A program made the translations under genes and the position numbers. The notes under the pieces are model-generated. The model was not told the DNA's origin. It worked only from the letters and a program-made list of their open reading frames with translations, and did not search any database. From Nemertoderma westbladi (taxonomy: Eukaryota; Xenacoelomorpha; Nemertodermatida; Nemertodermatidae), in the NCBI GenBank assembly GCA_032718475.1, contig JAUCBJ010006995.1:1-56323 (forward strand): DNA of 56,323 nt. The letters are read 5' to 3'. Shown here in pieces: positions 44,756 to 55,267 of this stretch. Numbering within the stretch: the first letter of the stretch is position 1; each line of letters opens with the position of its first letter.

Positions 44756-46240
44756 CAAGATCACTATCTAATCAGACTTGTTGCAAACCATAAATTGCAA
44801 GCAATTTTATATATAATAATATAATAATATACACTCCCCAACGGGGTAAATGAAATTCGGTAAAATCAATATTATTTTAACAGTAAAATGGATATAAAAT
44901 AAAATAAATATTAGTTTCGTAAGTTAATGGTCGAGGCGGTTGGGACAAGCGGCGCAGTTAACCCTATTAAACCCTATAAAAAATTTTTTATTATAATTCT
45001 GAAACAAAGTTGGGAATCTGAAATTTTATGACTTTTCCTAAAAATCTATTGTCTTCCTAGTAGTGAAAACCGTTTTCAAAAATATTGGGTACTTTTCGAG
45101 TTATAGCACCATTTTTTAACCCTACTTTTGGCACTTTTTTTTGAGACGTTTTTTGAAAATTACATTTCATTAAATATGAATTGTAACATCTCTATTTTTG
45201 ATTTACACCGGTTTTTTGGTGTTAGAAATTTGATGGAATTCATATAAATTGATTTAGAAATTTCAAACTTGGTTTTTTCGGTGGGTGCCAAATTTTGGTG
45301 CCAGCACCAAATTTTGAAATAAGTCAATTTTGTAAATTGATTGTTTGAAACTTGTTTTTTAGATTGTTTAGGTTGTTTATTTCATAAGAGTTCTCAAACT
45401 TGTATTTTTCGCCGGTGGGTGAAAATTGTTGTGCCAGCACCAAATTTTGGAAAATATGCAAATTGATAAGTAGATAGTATCGCCTTGTTTCTTGCGTTAT
45501 ACGGGTTTATGAGGGTCTTGAATCCGATGGAATCAATAAAAACAGCACTGGACATCGCAAACTTGTACTTTTTGGTGATGGGTACGAAATTTGGTGCTAG
45601 CACCAAAATTTGCCAAATTACGCCGAAAAATACAAGTTGCAATGATCTGGCATATTAGAAATGTATTCCATTAGAATCAGCGCCCTCGAAAACCTGAAAA
45701 TGTGAATTTATAGCATCGTATAAGTGAATTAAAAATTTTGTGTTCTAACTGAAAAGTGCTGGTTACTTGTTTTTTTCATTTTTTTCCTACGCAGAGAGGA
45801 CTAAACAGCCATTTATAGTAATCATACCATTTTTAAATATTTTCCAATGTATTTTGCACCCCAAAAAACCTGTATTGAAAAATAATTAGCCGAAAATGTA
45901 ACTTTCAAATTTTGTGAAAATTGTGCACTACTTGTAATTTTGGTGCTGCAATATAACCACCCCAGTACATTTTTTCGAAAATTTTTTTTTCGGTCGGATC
46001 CAGACAAGTGATACCTACGTACAAACAAAAAATCAGATGTTTTCGTAAATATTTGTAGATTTTAGAGGGGGGGGGTCAATATGACCCCCCCCCCCGGTAT
46101 TTGTACAACATTTTATAGCCCGGTACTAATAGGGTTAAGGGCGTGGTAGCGGTGCGGCACAGACAGTCTACAGAGATGGTGTTGAAGCGAGTGTTGGTGG
46201 CGCAGATCAGATGGTGGAATCCGTGCGACGTGGAATCCGT
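44756..46240. other. Gene-free degenerate repeats with palindromes
   Basis: Sentence-like sequence with a loosely repeated unit of about 130-165 bp around GGTGGGTG...GTGCCAGCACCAAATTTTG at 45281, 45411 and 45575. The last copy has a perfect 18-bp palindrome TTTGGTGCTAGCACCAAA (45590-45607). A G9/C11 hairpin is at 46067-46093. The 60-82-codon open stretches are not convincing genes. Confidence 0.5.
46067..46093. repeat. G9/C9 hairpin
   Basis: GGGGGGGGGTCA (46067-46078), ATA, TGACCCCCCCCC (46082-46093): a 12-bp perfect stem with a 3-nt loop. Such tracts are also prone to assembly error. Confidence 0.8.
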
Positions 46241-46528
46241 GCAATTTTATATATGAACACACAATTTTGACAAAAAAAAATAATGCGTTTATCAGTGTGA
46301 TAATGAGTATAAACATTAAATGTAATTCGAATCTTCCCTTTGATGCGGCAATTGTAAGGCAAAATCATCTTCATTTCTGTATAATTAAGTGTTGTTATTA
46401 CTTGATAAATAATCCAATATCACGAGTTAGTATAAATGTACTGGAACACTCCAAACTGTGATCTGCATTCAAATAAGTTATGAATGACTCTGTATTGAGT
46501 TCAACATAACTTGTTAACTCTTATATTT
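46241..46528 (-). pseudogene. Partial duplicate of the GT31 gene 5' region
   Basis: Matches 49979-50271 at high identity: the upstream region, the start codon region (MKMILPYNCRI equivalent) and the transmembrane segment. It then ends, in sequence equivalent to about residue 45 of the intact gene. Small indels break the reading frame within the membrane segment. No catalytic region follows, so it is a 5'-end-only duplicate. Confidence 0.88.
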
Positions 46529-46753
46529 CATTAACATTCATTCACATTCATTCATTTACATGAACTCAATAATAATTACTGTTAACTTTGTAATCGAATA
46601 GTTATGCGATATAGACGTTACTGAAGAACAGTGATAACCAACTTCCCTGTCATAATCCAAGTTATATAGGAATACGGTTTTCCTGCCATAGTTTTCATAT
46701 ACAGAGGTATATAACGAGCCTGATAGGAAGTATGTCATAAGAATCTTTTTTTT
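46529..46753. other. Spacer
   Basis: AT-rich; short CATTCATTCACATTCATTCA repeat near 46530-46556. No gene. Confidence 0.4.
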
Positions 46754-47340
46754 TTAATTGTTGGGGTACCCTACAAACTTAAGGTTTGATTCCATATTAG
46801 AATTTTGGATGATACTGTTTAATCTTGAGAAATTAACCCTGTCGAAGGCTGATGATAGATCCAGTAAGATAATATGTGCACCTGAGCGGTGTTTATTAAA
46901 GTAATGAATGATTTTAGTTACAATCAAATATGTTATTCCAGTGCTAAATTGGGTTTGAAACCCATCTGGAGTTCGTTTGTCCCCATAGTAGATATGAGGG
47001 TTCCTAAGGCTTCCCATAATTTCCTGATTAGGGTGATGTTAATTACCCCACTATAATTCTTTGGTACTGTTTTGTCGAGGGACCTCCCCTTATAAATTGG
47101 TATGATTAGTGATTCCTTTAGTTTAGAATGGCAAGAACCGGTTTCTCTTATTCTAAACATATTATGTGCCAGAAGAATTAGCATTTCATTATTCATGCCA
47201 TACACTAGGTGTTCTGCCATTAGGTTATTAGGATCTAGGGATTTATTCCTGTGGAGGGTAGTAATTGTTGCATCTGCGATATCCTTTACATCTGCAAGGG
47301 AACTCCTCCAGTAAATGTCACTAGAGGGATATCTTTTGAC
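46754..47340 (-). pseudogene. LINE reverse transcriptase N-terminal fragment (family E)
   Basis: Minus-strand reading from about 47340 has a linker region (TTLHRNKSLDPNNL), then MAEHLVYG, then KESLIIPIYKGRSLDKTVPK. After a shift near 47000 it reads TPDGFQTQFSTGITYLI and HIILLDLSSAFDRVNFSRL, the catalytic Asp block, then stops at 46754. The palm with [FY]ADD is absent. It differs in sequence from families A, D and the old LINE at 10535-14575. Confidence 0.8.
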
Positions 47341-47672
47341 AGGTGTGTGAGATACTCGAAAGACCCTTATCCGATCCCTTAGGTGCTCTCTAGTAGAATG
47401 CCTACCTCCCTTCCCACATGACTTCCGGTTTCACTCAGGGAACCTGCTGTGGGTCAACCAGTGGCCTGTCGTGGATCTGTGTTAGACCCCGGAATCAGTG
47501 TAACAAAAGAGGGTTCAGTTTGACCTGTAGTATAATGGCATTTACTAGATAAGAGCTAATATCTCTCACCAATAATAGCTATTGCACGTACGGTGTGAAG
47601 TAGCGTAATACCAATAACACAATAATATAAGCTATAGTAATATTGCGAAAGTAATATGCGAGAGTATAGGGA
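47341..47672. other. Spacer
   Basis: No gene or clear repeat between LINE fragments. Confidence 0.4.
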
Positions 47673-47986
47673 ACTACTAGGATCGGCAGGCTGCATTGCA
47701 GCTGCATTTTTAAGAATGCTGTGCCAGCTTGTTGACAAACTCCCACAACTTGGCCACAACTCCCAATCACCCATGACATTTGCTAGATCATCCGCATCTT
47801 CAAGGCCAGTGTCCTTTAAGATGCGTCTCAAGAAAGTCATCATGTGCTGTCCACCATGCTTATTCACTCCATGAGGCTGCCAAAGTACAAGATTATTTAT
47901 ATAGTGTCTGGTTGGAGATGTGTGCATTGTACTTGACACAATGAACGCGCGGCGTAGCATTCTTGTGAATGTGCCATCCAGAGATT

Positions 47987-48371
47987 CATTATTGATAGTA
48001 ACAATGTGTTGGGAAGCTGTATTTTTCAAGGTGTTTGTTATTATACGTTTATTATAGGAAGGGATCTAGGGGTCTATACCTCGAATGATAAGTTTATTTT
48101 ACCGAAAATAACTTATCTTTTATTGGCGCAATTGTAGAACTAATCCCATCACATGCGTACTTTTTAACCGGGTATTGTACAAATTTAGGAATCGCGTAAT
48201 TTTTCTTGAAATTAATATCTCACATCTCTCCAAACCACGTACGCGTTTCGACCTTACTGGGTCTCATCAGCGTGGTGTCGGATTCGAACCTGGGACCTTG
48301 AGGTGGAAGCCGAGACTACAACCACTAGGCCACAGGTTCTTGAGATATGGAGTATTAATTTCAAAGCCAGC
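47987..48371 (-). mobile_element. SINE-like element with tRNA head and hammerhead ribozyme
   Basis: 385-bp insertion in a family A fragment, bounded by TGCCATCCAGAGATT at 47972-47986 and again at 48372-48386 (15-bp target duplication). In element sense (minus) it starts with a leader of about 39 nt containing TTGAAATTAATA. A Pol III A box TGGCCTAGTGG follows (48332-48322), then a B box GGTTCGAATCC (48290-48280), a hammerhead motif (48276-48234), the inverse TATTAATTTCAA (48217-48206), and an AT-rich body to 47987. The leader before the A box is longer than in standard tRNA-derived SINEs. A retrozyme-like circular-RNA origin is an alternative. Confidence 0.75.
48234..48276 (-). ncRNA. Hammerhead ribozyme, type I-like with minimal helix III
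   Basis: In RNA sense: helix I strand ACCACG (48276-48271); core CUGAUGA (48270-48264); helix II GACC-CAGUAA-GGUC (48263-48250); core GAA (48249-48247); helix III ACG/CGU (48246-48241); cleavage triplet GUA ending at A48240; helix I second strand CGUGGU (48239-48234). All invariant core bases are present (CUGAUGA, GAA, A-U closing pair, UH at the cleavage site), with 6 perfect pairs in helix I and 4 in helix II. Helix III is only 3 bp and self-complementary with no loop, as in the short hammerheads of some animal repeats, which cleave better as dimers. Predicted cleavage is between 48240 and 48239. Activity is inferred. Confidence 0.8.
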
Positions 48372-48636
48372 TGCCATCCAGAGATTAGGTGTCCTTAGCA
48401 GTTAGAGCCAATCATGGACTCCCATAGAGGAGTACTGGAACTACTGCTGCTCTAAATAATCGGACCTTAAGTTTCCGATTAATTTTATATGACTTCCAAA
48501 TCCTGGAAAGCCCATTCAATGTTTCCATGCCTTTCCCTTACGTACTCGAAGGTCCTCTGACGTCCGGATCCATGATCCATGCTAACAGAAGTCGTCCATA
48601 TGCTCAAGCATACTATCCATTGAGCTTGTGCTCATG

Positions 48637-48765
48637 CAGGGCATTGGCGGTAAACCAGCCTTTGCAAAATCTTGTGCTTTGGCGGCCTTATGGAGTGAAT
48701 AATCATGGTTGAAACGACTTAAAGGACAATGGAAGTGAGGATGCGGATGATCTAGAAAATGTCAT
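48637..48765 (+). mobile_element. Family A LINE fragment, opposite orientation
   Basis: Plus-strand piece from GCATTGGCGG (RFAGHCF region) through CTTTGGCGGCCTTATGGAG to GATGATCTAGAAAATGTCATG. It directly abuts the minus-strand fragment ending at 48636, forming an inverted junction. No tail. Confidence 0.8.
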
Positions 48766-49057
48766 GTTTATATAATAAAGTAATGTATGTATATTAATAG
48801 TGTCATGCATGTATAATATATATAATTTGATATGTACTAATATGGAAAATGTACAATAAACAATCAGGTAGTCTTTGTCAATTTAAGTTTACTATTTCAT
48901 TGCTAAATATTATAATAATAATATGGTTTTTTAATTAATAAAATAATTAATATTATATGTTTTGTTAATTAATATTATAATATATTATGATTATATTATA
49001 TCCAAGGATCGCAATGGTAATATCCCTATAAAATTTCCTCGTCCAACAAATTTCTTT
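48766..49057. other. AT-rich 3' flank of the GT31 gene
   Basis: Long AT-rich tract; ATTAAA on the minus strand near 48934 could serve as a poly(A) signal. Nothing else seen. Confidence 0.35.
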
Positions 49058-50116
49058 TTAGTTACATTCTTGATGATTTCTAATGGTGACTTGATGGTTA
49101 CTGTGAAACTCATAGATTTCAATTAACATTTTCCAAAAAGCACGAGTTTTATAGGGACTGAAACCATGCCTAGCTATAAGCTGTAACCAATCGCACTTGA
49201 TGAACTTATTGTCCTCATCGACAACAGTTTGTATAGAGGGCAAATTCACAGGCTTTATGCCAATGCTAAAAGCAAGGATTCCAGCAAAAGCATCCTCTAC
49301 AGCAATTATGATTTGTGAGGGAACTTGTGCTGATAAATGAGATACAACGTCTTTAGAAAGCAAGTAGAATCCTCCAGAGTTATAGGGAGGATAGAACTTT
49401 TGTGGATAATCATCAACATCTACTTGGTACTTCAACATGTTTTGATCGATGGTGTTGTGATATACTGGAGAATCATAATTTGTATAACCTCCGTAGAAAC
49501 CAGTTCGGTTTTTATTTTTTCCTATAAATTCCATTAAATAAAATGGGTTTACAAACATATCTTGATCTCCAACAATAACGAATCTTGCTTTCTCACAATA
49601 TCGTTCAGACCAAACCCACGCCATCACAAGTTTTAGAGTTAAATTACGATAGCTGTCAGTAAAATTAGCCTGCACAATATCTCCATAGGTGTTGCTCTCT
49701 ATTTCAATTTCTTTTTGAGATTCGGTATTTATGTAACCCAGTGTAAAAATTGTAACCATATTAGTTCCATTGATTCGCTTTGGATTTGCCCAAGTTTCTC
49801 TGATCACTTTCCTCTTTTGGAATTGTAATGGTGATGATTTTATCATCATAAGAACAAGGCCATTCCCATTTATTGGTTCTGTAGAATTATAGCAACCATT
49901 TGGGTTTCTAATAATGAATTCAATTGTAATATTCGATTCATTACTTTTCTTTACTATAAATGCATCACTATTCTTTAGAATTTTATATATAAACACATAA
50001 TTTTGACAAAAACAAAAATAAAATAATCCGTTTATCAGTGTGATAATGAGTATAAACATTAATGTAATTCGAATCTTCCCTGTGATGCGGCAATTGTAAG
50101 GCAAAATCATCTTCAT
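49058..50116 (-). CDS. Beta-1,3-galactosyltransferase-like protein (GT31), single exon
   Basis: 352-residue type II Golgi membrane protein of the Galactosyl_T family, which transfers galactose or N-acetylglucosamine in beta-1,3 linkage from a UDP-sugar. There is a short basic cytoplasmic tail, then a membrane anchor at about residues 17-38. Seven N-glycosylation sequons are present (N59, N62, N77, N116, N151, N158, N203). Family motifs: IRETWA at 105-110; DQD at 184-186 in FVIVGDQDMFVN, the DxD metal-binding motif, where most relatives have DDD; YPPYNSGG at 242-249 with Asn instead of the usual Cys; EDAFAG at 274-279. Length and single-exon structure are normal for the family. A Met at 20 would lose the anchor, so the first Met is preferred. 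Exact acceptor unknown. Confidence 0.9.
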   Translation of the reverse strand: MKMILPYNCRITGKIRITLMFILIITLINGLFYFCFCQNYVFIYKILKNSDAFIVKKSNESNITIEFIIRNPNGCYNSTEPINGNGLVLMMIKSSPLQFQKRKVIRETWANPKRINGTNMVTIFTLGYINTESQKEIEIESNTYGDIVQANFTDSYRNLTLKLVMAWVWSERYCEKARFVIVGDQDMFVNPFYLMEFIGKNKNRTGFYGGYTNYDSPVYHNTIDQNMLKYQVDVDDYPQKFYPPYNSGGFYLLSKDVVSHLSAQVPSQIIIAVEDAFAGILAFSIGIKPVNLPSIQTVVDEDNKFIKCDWLQLIARHGFSPYKTRAFWKMLIEIYEFHSNHQVTIRNHQECN

Positions 50117-50271
50117 TTCTTTAAAATTAAGTGTTGTTATTACTTGATAAATAATCCAATATCACGAGTGAGTATAAATGTACTGGAACACTCCAAACTG
50201 TGATCTGCATTCAAATAAGTTATGAATGACTCCGAATTGAGTTCAACATAACTTGTTAACTCCTATATTTC

Positions 50272-51544
50272 CTCCCGCAGATTATTAATTAATGTAACCC
50301 TAAGATATAAAATACCATCAAACTATCAACCAATCAAACTCAAATCAAACCATCAAAATAATTGTAAACTAAGTTGGAATGTTGATGAGAATAATAACAA
50401 AAATAAGTAACAACTTATCGATAATTTATGACAGATACTACAACAAATGTACGGTTAACAATGTTACATTATTTATAATATATAGATAAATCAGACACAC
50501 CACTACTAGTAGCTCAAGGCCTATGAAAATATCTTTAGTCGAAGAAAAATTAATGGCCAAACTGATAGCACATTTTGATACGTTCTACATGCTTATTAGA
50601 AAAGTTGTAATTGTATGATCGCCGACTTTTTGAGAAACGTACCAAAGTAGTATTAAATAAATTATAATTCGATTTATTATCAATTGTATTAATAGCATTA
50701 ATTAATACTATACTATTAAATTTAATATATAATTTAACAATATTAATAATATATTAATTAATATAATTACTAATATAATTATAATAATATTTAATATATA
50801 ATTTAATTTTATATAATTTAATGTATTACCATGACCACTGGCACTGCTTACCATGACGACTGCAAGTATGACGAATGTATATGTGAAGTGGACTCTTTAC
50901 TTTACTTTACTTTAACTGGGCAAGTTTTACACCACTTATACGTTTGGTCTTCAGTGGTACTGCCCCACCTACCTGAAACAAACAGCTTGAAATCCATGCT
51001 GTTCATATGCTGTTCACACCATAAAATATAAAAAAAGCTCGTGACCGGTTTTTGAACCACCGTAGAATAACCCTTATGACATAACATAACTTTTATGGTT
51101 TTTGATACTCAATGATGATGATTTATGTATCCAATGCTGATTTAATTTAGGGGGAAATAACTTTTTTCACTTGAAATGACATTTCAGCTGGGATACCACA
51201 GATGATAGCACTCGAGCTTTACGGTACAATACCACCTATATCAATTATTTTTACTCTACGTGAATGCAGGCTATGATGACTGCAAGAGAAGTAAACGAGG
51301 TCATACCACATAAACAAGTTAATTTGTGATGGGTGGACATCATTACTATAAAGGACAAGCTTGCCCGTGAGAGCTGGCAATAATGGACGGATCCATTTCA
51401 ACCAATATTGTTGTAAGTAAAAATAATTATGCGTCTATGCAGCAGGGCAGCATAATAACGAAAAACGCAAAACAAAAAATTGGGAGAAGACAATAGTTTA
51501 TTTAGTTATTCTACGAAACATTTACTCTTGGGCCAGTTATGCAC
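50272..51544. other. Gene-free AT-rich region
   Basis: Very AT-rich (50640-50825 nearly all A/T), then ordinary spacer. Open stretches of 60-66 codons on both strands at 50831-51401 show no family resemblance. Confidence 0.45.
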
Positions 51545-52315
51545 AATTCATATACTAATCCCAAGCCCAACCTTCTCGTTTCTGATGTCAATAACGAATT
51601 AACTAATATCTAGAATTGGCTGCCTGATAACCAACTATCCCAATAAAATTTAACGACCATCAAGAAAATATAATGAAAGTAGAAAATCCCTTGGTTTAAG
51701 GGTTGAGAATAAGTTGAATTGGAAATTTCACGTAAAAAAAATAATTTCTGAAATATCTAAAACTGCAGGGATTTTCTATAAACTACGCCATATATATCCA
51801 CCTAATATTCTACGACAACTCTACTTCTCCTTAATTCATCCATACGTACAATACGGACTAATGTTATATGGTGGTACTTACCCAACTATTATAAAACCCC
51901 TTTCGAATCAAATGAATTAACTACTGCGGTGCATTACGTTCAGCTCGCGCTCCCAAGCCTCTTCTAACCCAATATATAAATTTCTTCGCATTCTTTCACT
52001 CTCTCGAGCTGCTTTACAAACACCATGTAGACCTTTAAATGAATGACGTTAATAAACTCACAGCTACACTTCCTCCCCCTATTCTACATCTATTTAGGAA
52101 GTCCTCTACTATCCACAACTATCCACTCGTTCCTCCACTCGCATCGCGGTGACTTCCGCATCCCTCTATTCCATCTAACCTCTACCCAACAATCTGTCAA
52201 CTTTCAAGGTCCTACAATCTGGAATACCATTCCTCTCGATGCAAAAAATGCAAAATCCAAGTCATACTTTTCAGTTCTCTTAAAATCATACCTTCTTTCA
52301 AAAATATAATGTTCT
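51545..52315 (+). pseudogene. LINE reverse transcriptase C-terminal fragment (family F)
   Basis: Plus-strand reading begins around VNNELTNI.NWLPDN (palm/thumb junction) with stops. It continues LNWKFHVKKIISEISKTAGI and YKLRHIYPPNILRQLYFSLI, then VQYGLMLYGGTYP (51714-51920). After a shift near 51920 the terminal part has HSHRGDFRIP and NFQGPTIWNTIPLDAKNAKS, ending at 52309. This is the usual end of a CR1/jockey-like protein. It has several frame breaks and no detectable 3' tail. Confidence 0.82.
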
Positions 52316-52373
52316 ATAGGATATGTATTATATAAAACCTAGAAAAAGCTAAATATTAGACTTTTATACTACA

Positions 52374-53770
52374 CTGGGACTTGTGACCACTGGGTCCACT
52401 ATGAGTCCATAGCTTTCCAGTTCGCTTCTTGAACTGGGTTCTAGCCTAAAACAATCCATTTCCAGAGATAAAATCCTGAAGATGGACAGAATTTCGGTTA
52501 ACACTATTGCTATAGACCCAGGGCGATGTAGGTGATTGATGCAGACTTGCATTAAAGTCTCCCAGGAATGTTAAGAATGCATGCTGATCCATTCCATCAG
52601 TAGCTGCTTGTAGATTGTGGTAGAAATTTTCCACCTCCTCTACAGGGGCAACACTAGTTAGAGAGTAGCACACCATCAGAACCACCTTAGGAAACTTCTT
52701 AGCCAGTCTACCAGAACATGAGAAGTGGCAACGGATGATGCGGTTAGAGATTTGGTCTATTTTGTCCAATGCTGCATGTGCAGTTGGATTCATCAATAGA
52801 CCAATTCCACCATTGCCACTATCATCTGCTCGCCAACCGCCCCCCATGTCCTTAATCAGAACCTCATCAGTCTGTCCAGTCTGCATTCGGTGCTCTTGAA
52901 CACCCACTGCGCTAAGAGAAAGCTTATCTGCCAAGGCAGTCAGCTCACCTTGTCGCATTGGGGACCCGAGTGTTAGGGTGATTACTGAGGCTAGTCTAGT
53001 GACTTGCCTCAGATTCACCAATGGCTTTGTTGGTCGGGGTGGAACATGAGAATAGCCTCCAACTCCAGAATCCCTCTCCCCATCACAATCTGGCCTCCCT
53101 GGTGACCCAGGGTTTGGTCCAGAAAGGTCATCAGGAAAGGGACTCAAAAGAATTGTTGGCTGCTCTCTCTTCACTAGGGGGTGAGACAGGCAGCTGGTCA
53201 GGAGAGTCTGTGAGGCCGATTGTGTCCGGTAATTCCACTGGCCTCTAGTGGCCGGACCTCCGCATTACTAATCTAATCCATAGTGGGGGTTGGGGGGTGC
53301 TTTTTTGCCGAGTCAGCTCTCGGGGCAAATACCACACCCTGGTTTGCCATTCCACAGGGTGGGTGTCGCAATGGAGTCAGATATGAGGCCCATCACCCAT
53401 ATCTACTCTGGCGCACATGACCCACCATTGACTGTTGCAGCTCATCTGCTGGGTCATGCCCTGTACCCCTGCAGCCAGGTGCAGGTCGCGGTGAAGTGCA
53501 CTCAGAGTGGACATGAGAACACTCTACTCCTGACCAGCCATTATTGGTAGATCACCATCTGCCTGGTCAGGCCATATACCCCTGCAGCCAAGTATATGGG
53601 TCCTTAATCCTGGACCAAGGGCGTCCTTATCAAAGAACGAAGGGGGTCCTAGTTACAGGACCAGTTTTGCCCTAGTAAGAGGGTCTATGCAGCTACAGGT
53701 GGCACCTCCTATATGCTGCATGGAGGTGGCAAGTTTTCTTGATCAATGACCTAGAATACCTGACCTGACC
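52374..53770 (-). mobile_element. Family A LINE, copy 5: 5' end and endonuclease only
   Basis: Minus strand, 5' terminus GGTCAGGTCAGG at 53770 exactly as in copy 2. It has the same leader and hairpin (53528-53571, with 3 extra loop bases). The endonuclease frame (53174-52446) includes VGVQEHR and FLGDFNASL. A short internal deletion removes QLALAS after GGGW. The copy stops at 52374 in the sequence equivalent to 36827 of copy 2, before the end of the endonuclease. A LINE fragment that keeps the 5' end but lacks the 3' end cannot come from simple target-primed insertion and implies a later deletion or recombination. Confidence 0.92.
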
Positions 53771-54405
53771 TGTGACGATTTGAGACGAGACATCACACGT
53801 AGTGTAGGCCTGATAGCAGAATAGTGATGTTTCTAACAGCTAGTAGGCCTACTCGAAAATAAATTAATATCAACAGCAAATGGATTATAAATGCCAGATG
53901 CGAGCAGAACAGATCAATATTTTCTCCAACTGACTAACACTACCGGTACTGGTAGACAGAAATGAAAGTATAATGCAGTAAGCTACTGTGGTTTCAAAAT
54001 TCCCGCCATTATGGCTTCCATGGGCCAGACTAATGCTTTGATATGGAGTTGACCTGCATGGACCACCTTGTTGTTGTAATATGTAACACTGACCCGTGAT
54101 TGGCAATACAATTTATTACTACAGTATTAAATTATTGTTTTAATTATTGTTGTTTATTATTTGACCCATGGAAGCTAAGTATATTTTTTATAGGTTGCAT
54201 CCATGCCATGGTCCATGAATAATTTAATTATAAGTGTGGACCATGGGTGCCACAAATATTTTTTTGCAGTTGGAGTCCATGAGTCACCATACATCAGTGC
54301 TTCCCTCTCTGTAATATGCTTACTAATTTGCAGCTGCACATTGAGATGCTATAATGGCAAACAAAATGTTGTGCCGCCACCGCCATGCAATCCACAATTG
54401 TCTTA
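53771..54405. other. Spacer, no gene recognised
   Basis: Includes CCATGGTCCATGAAT and GGACCATGGGTGCC repetition near 54208-54250. No gene. Confidence 0.4.
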
Positions 54406-54535
54406 CTGTGATGCAGCATGCATTAACAATACTATGAGGACTTGTCGACAAAATGTCGACACAACTCCCTATCACCTATTAAAAGTACTGCTAAAAACTA
54501 TTGCTGCTCTAAATAGTCGAACATTGAGTTTCCGA
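54406..54535 (-). mobile_element. Very degraded family A LINE fragment
   Basis: Recognisable pieces in minus orientation: GATGCAGCATGC, CTTGTCGACAAAATG, ACAACTCCCTATCACC, then GCTGCTCTAAATAGTCGAAC and GAGTTTCCGA. A large internal deletion has joined the tail region to the thumb region. Confidence 0.65.
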
Positions 54536-55267
54536 CGTATCCTGCAAACCAAACAAACCGCAAACTCAGCACACATTGTAACCTAATGGCTTCTATTGGG
54601 GGAGTGAATTAAGGATTAGATAGTTGAATGATTACCCTTGGGAGATAGTTTGGTACCATCCATGCTTTATAGGTAACAGCCATGAATGAGGGTCCTTCCG
54701 TGGTATTCTCTGGTGTTACTTGTTCATTATTATTAATTTACTTTTTGCAAAATTACCCCAGTCTTGTACCCATTTTCTTATTATCTATTTAATAAACCTA
54801 ACTAAATTTGAATGTGCTAAAACAAACAATAATTAAAAAACTTTAAATTATCGAAATATACTATATTATAATAATGAAGTATGATATGGCTATATCATCC
54901 TTCTAGAATTGCATATATTAATCTCATCCACTCCTACACTACAACTGTGACAATTATTACTCTACTCATCTCCTCAATTGTGAGGACATGGGATGCGTAA
55001 TTAACAGATCAATAATGGAATGGTAATTAAAACACATTTATGTAAGGCAATTATGAGTTTGTATGCTGTTACATAAACGAAGAACAGATGTCATAAGAAT
55101 GCAACATCGATCTATTCATTTCTCAACTACCAGCTTTGCATCAATTATATAAGGATTCCACACAATTTTTTATGTTGAAGTCTAGCAGGTATGGCTTGGA
55201 TGTGAGAGTGTGGATAATATTAATTACTTAGTGAGGCATTAGGTTATAAGAGAAGGGATAACATTCG
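54536..55267. other. AT-rich spacer
   Basis: No gene or repeat seen. Confidence 0.4.

Larger units (their letters stand above)
47673..48636 (-). mobile_element. Family A LINE fragment, interrupted by a SINE-like insertion
   Basis: Minus-strand 3' fragment: tail ACTACTAGGATCGG at 47673, hairpin, and C-terminal coding with a roughly 100-bp internal deletion near 47897, up to 47986. The sequence resumes at 48372 with the same 15 bp and continues into the RT thumb region to about 48636. The 385 bp in between is the inserted SINE-like element. Confidence 0.88.

Noticed and set aside
48220-48350. Functional tRNA gene
   Set aside because: A and B boxes are present, but no complete cloverleaf with an acceptor stem can be drawn, and the unit is flanked by target duplications as part of a larger mobile element.
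48373-48765. Twin-priming (5' inversion) of family A at 48636
   Set aside because: The inverted plus-strand piece comes from the element's 3' region, whereas twin priming inverts upstream sequence. The minus piece also already has its own 3' tail at 47673.
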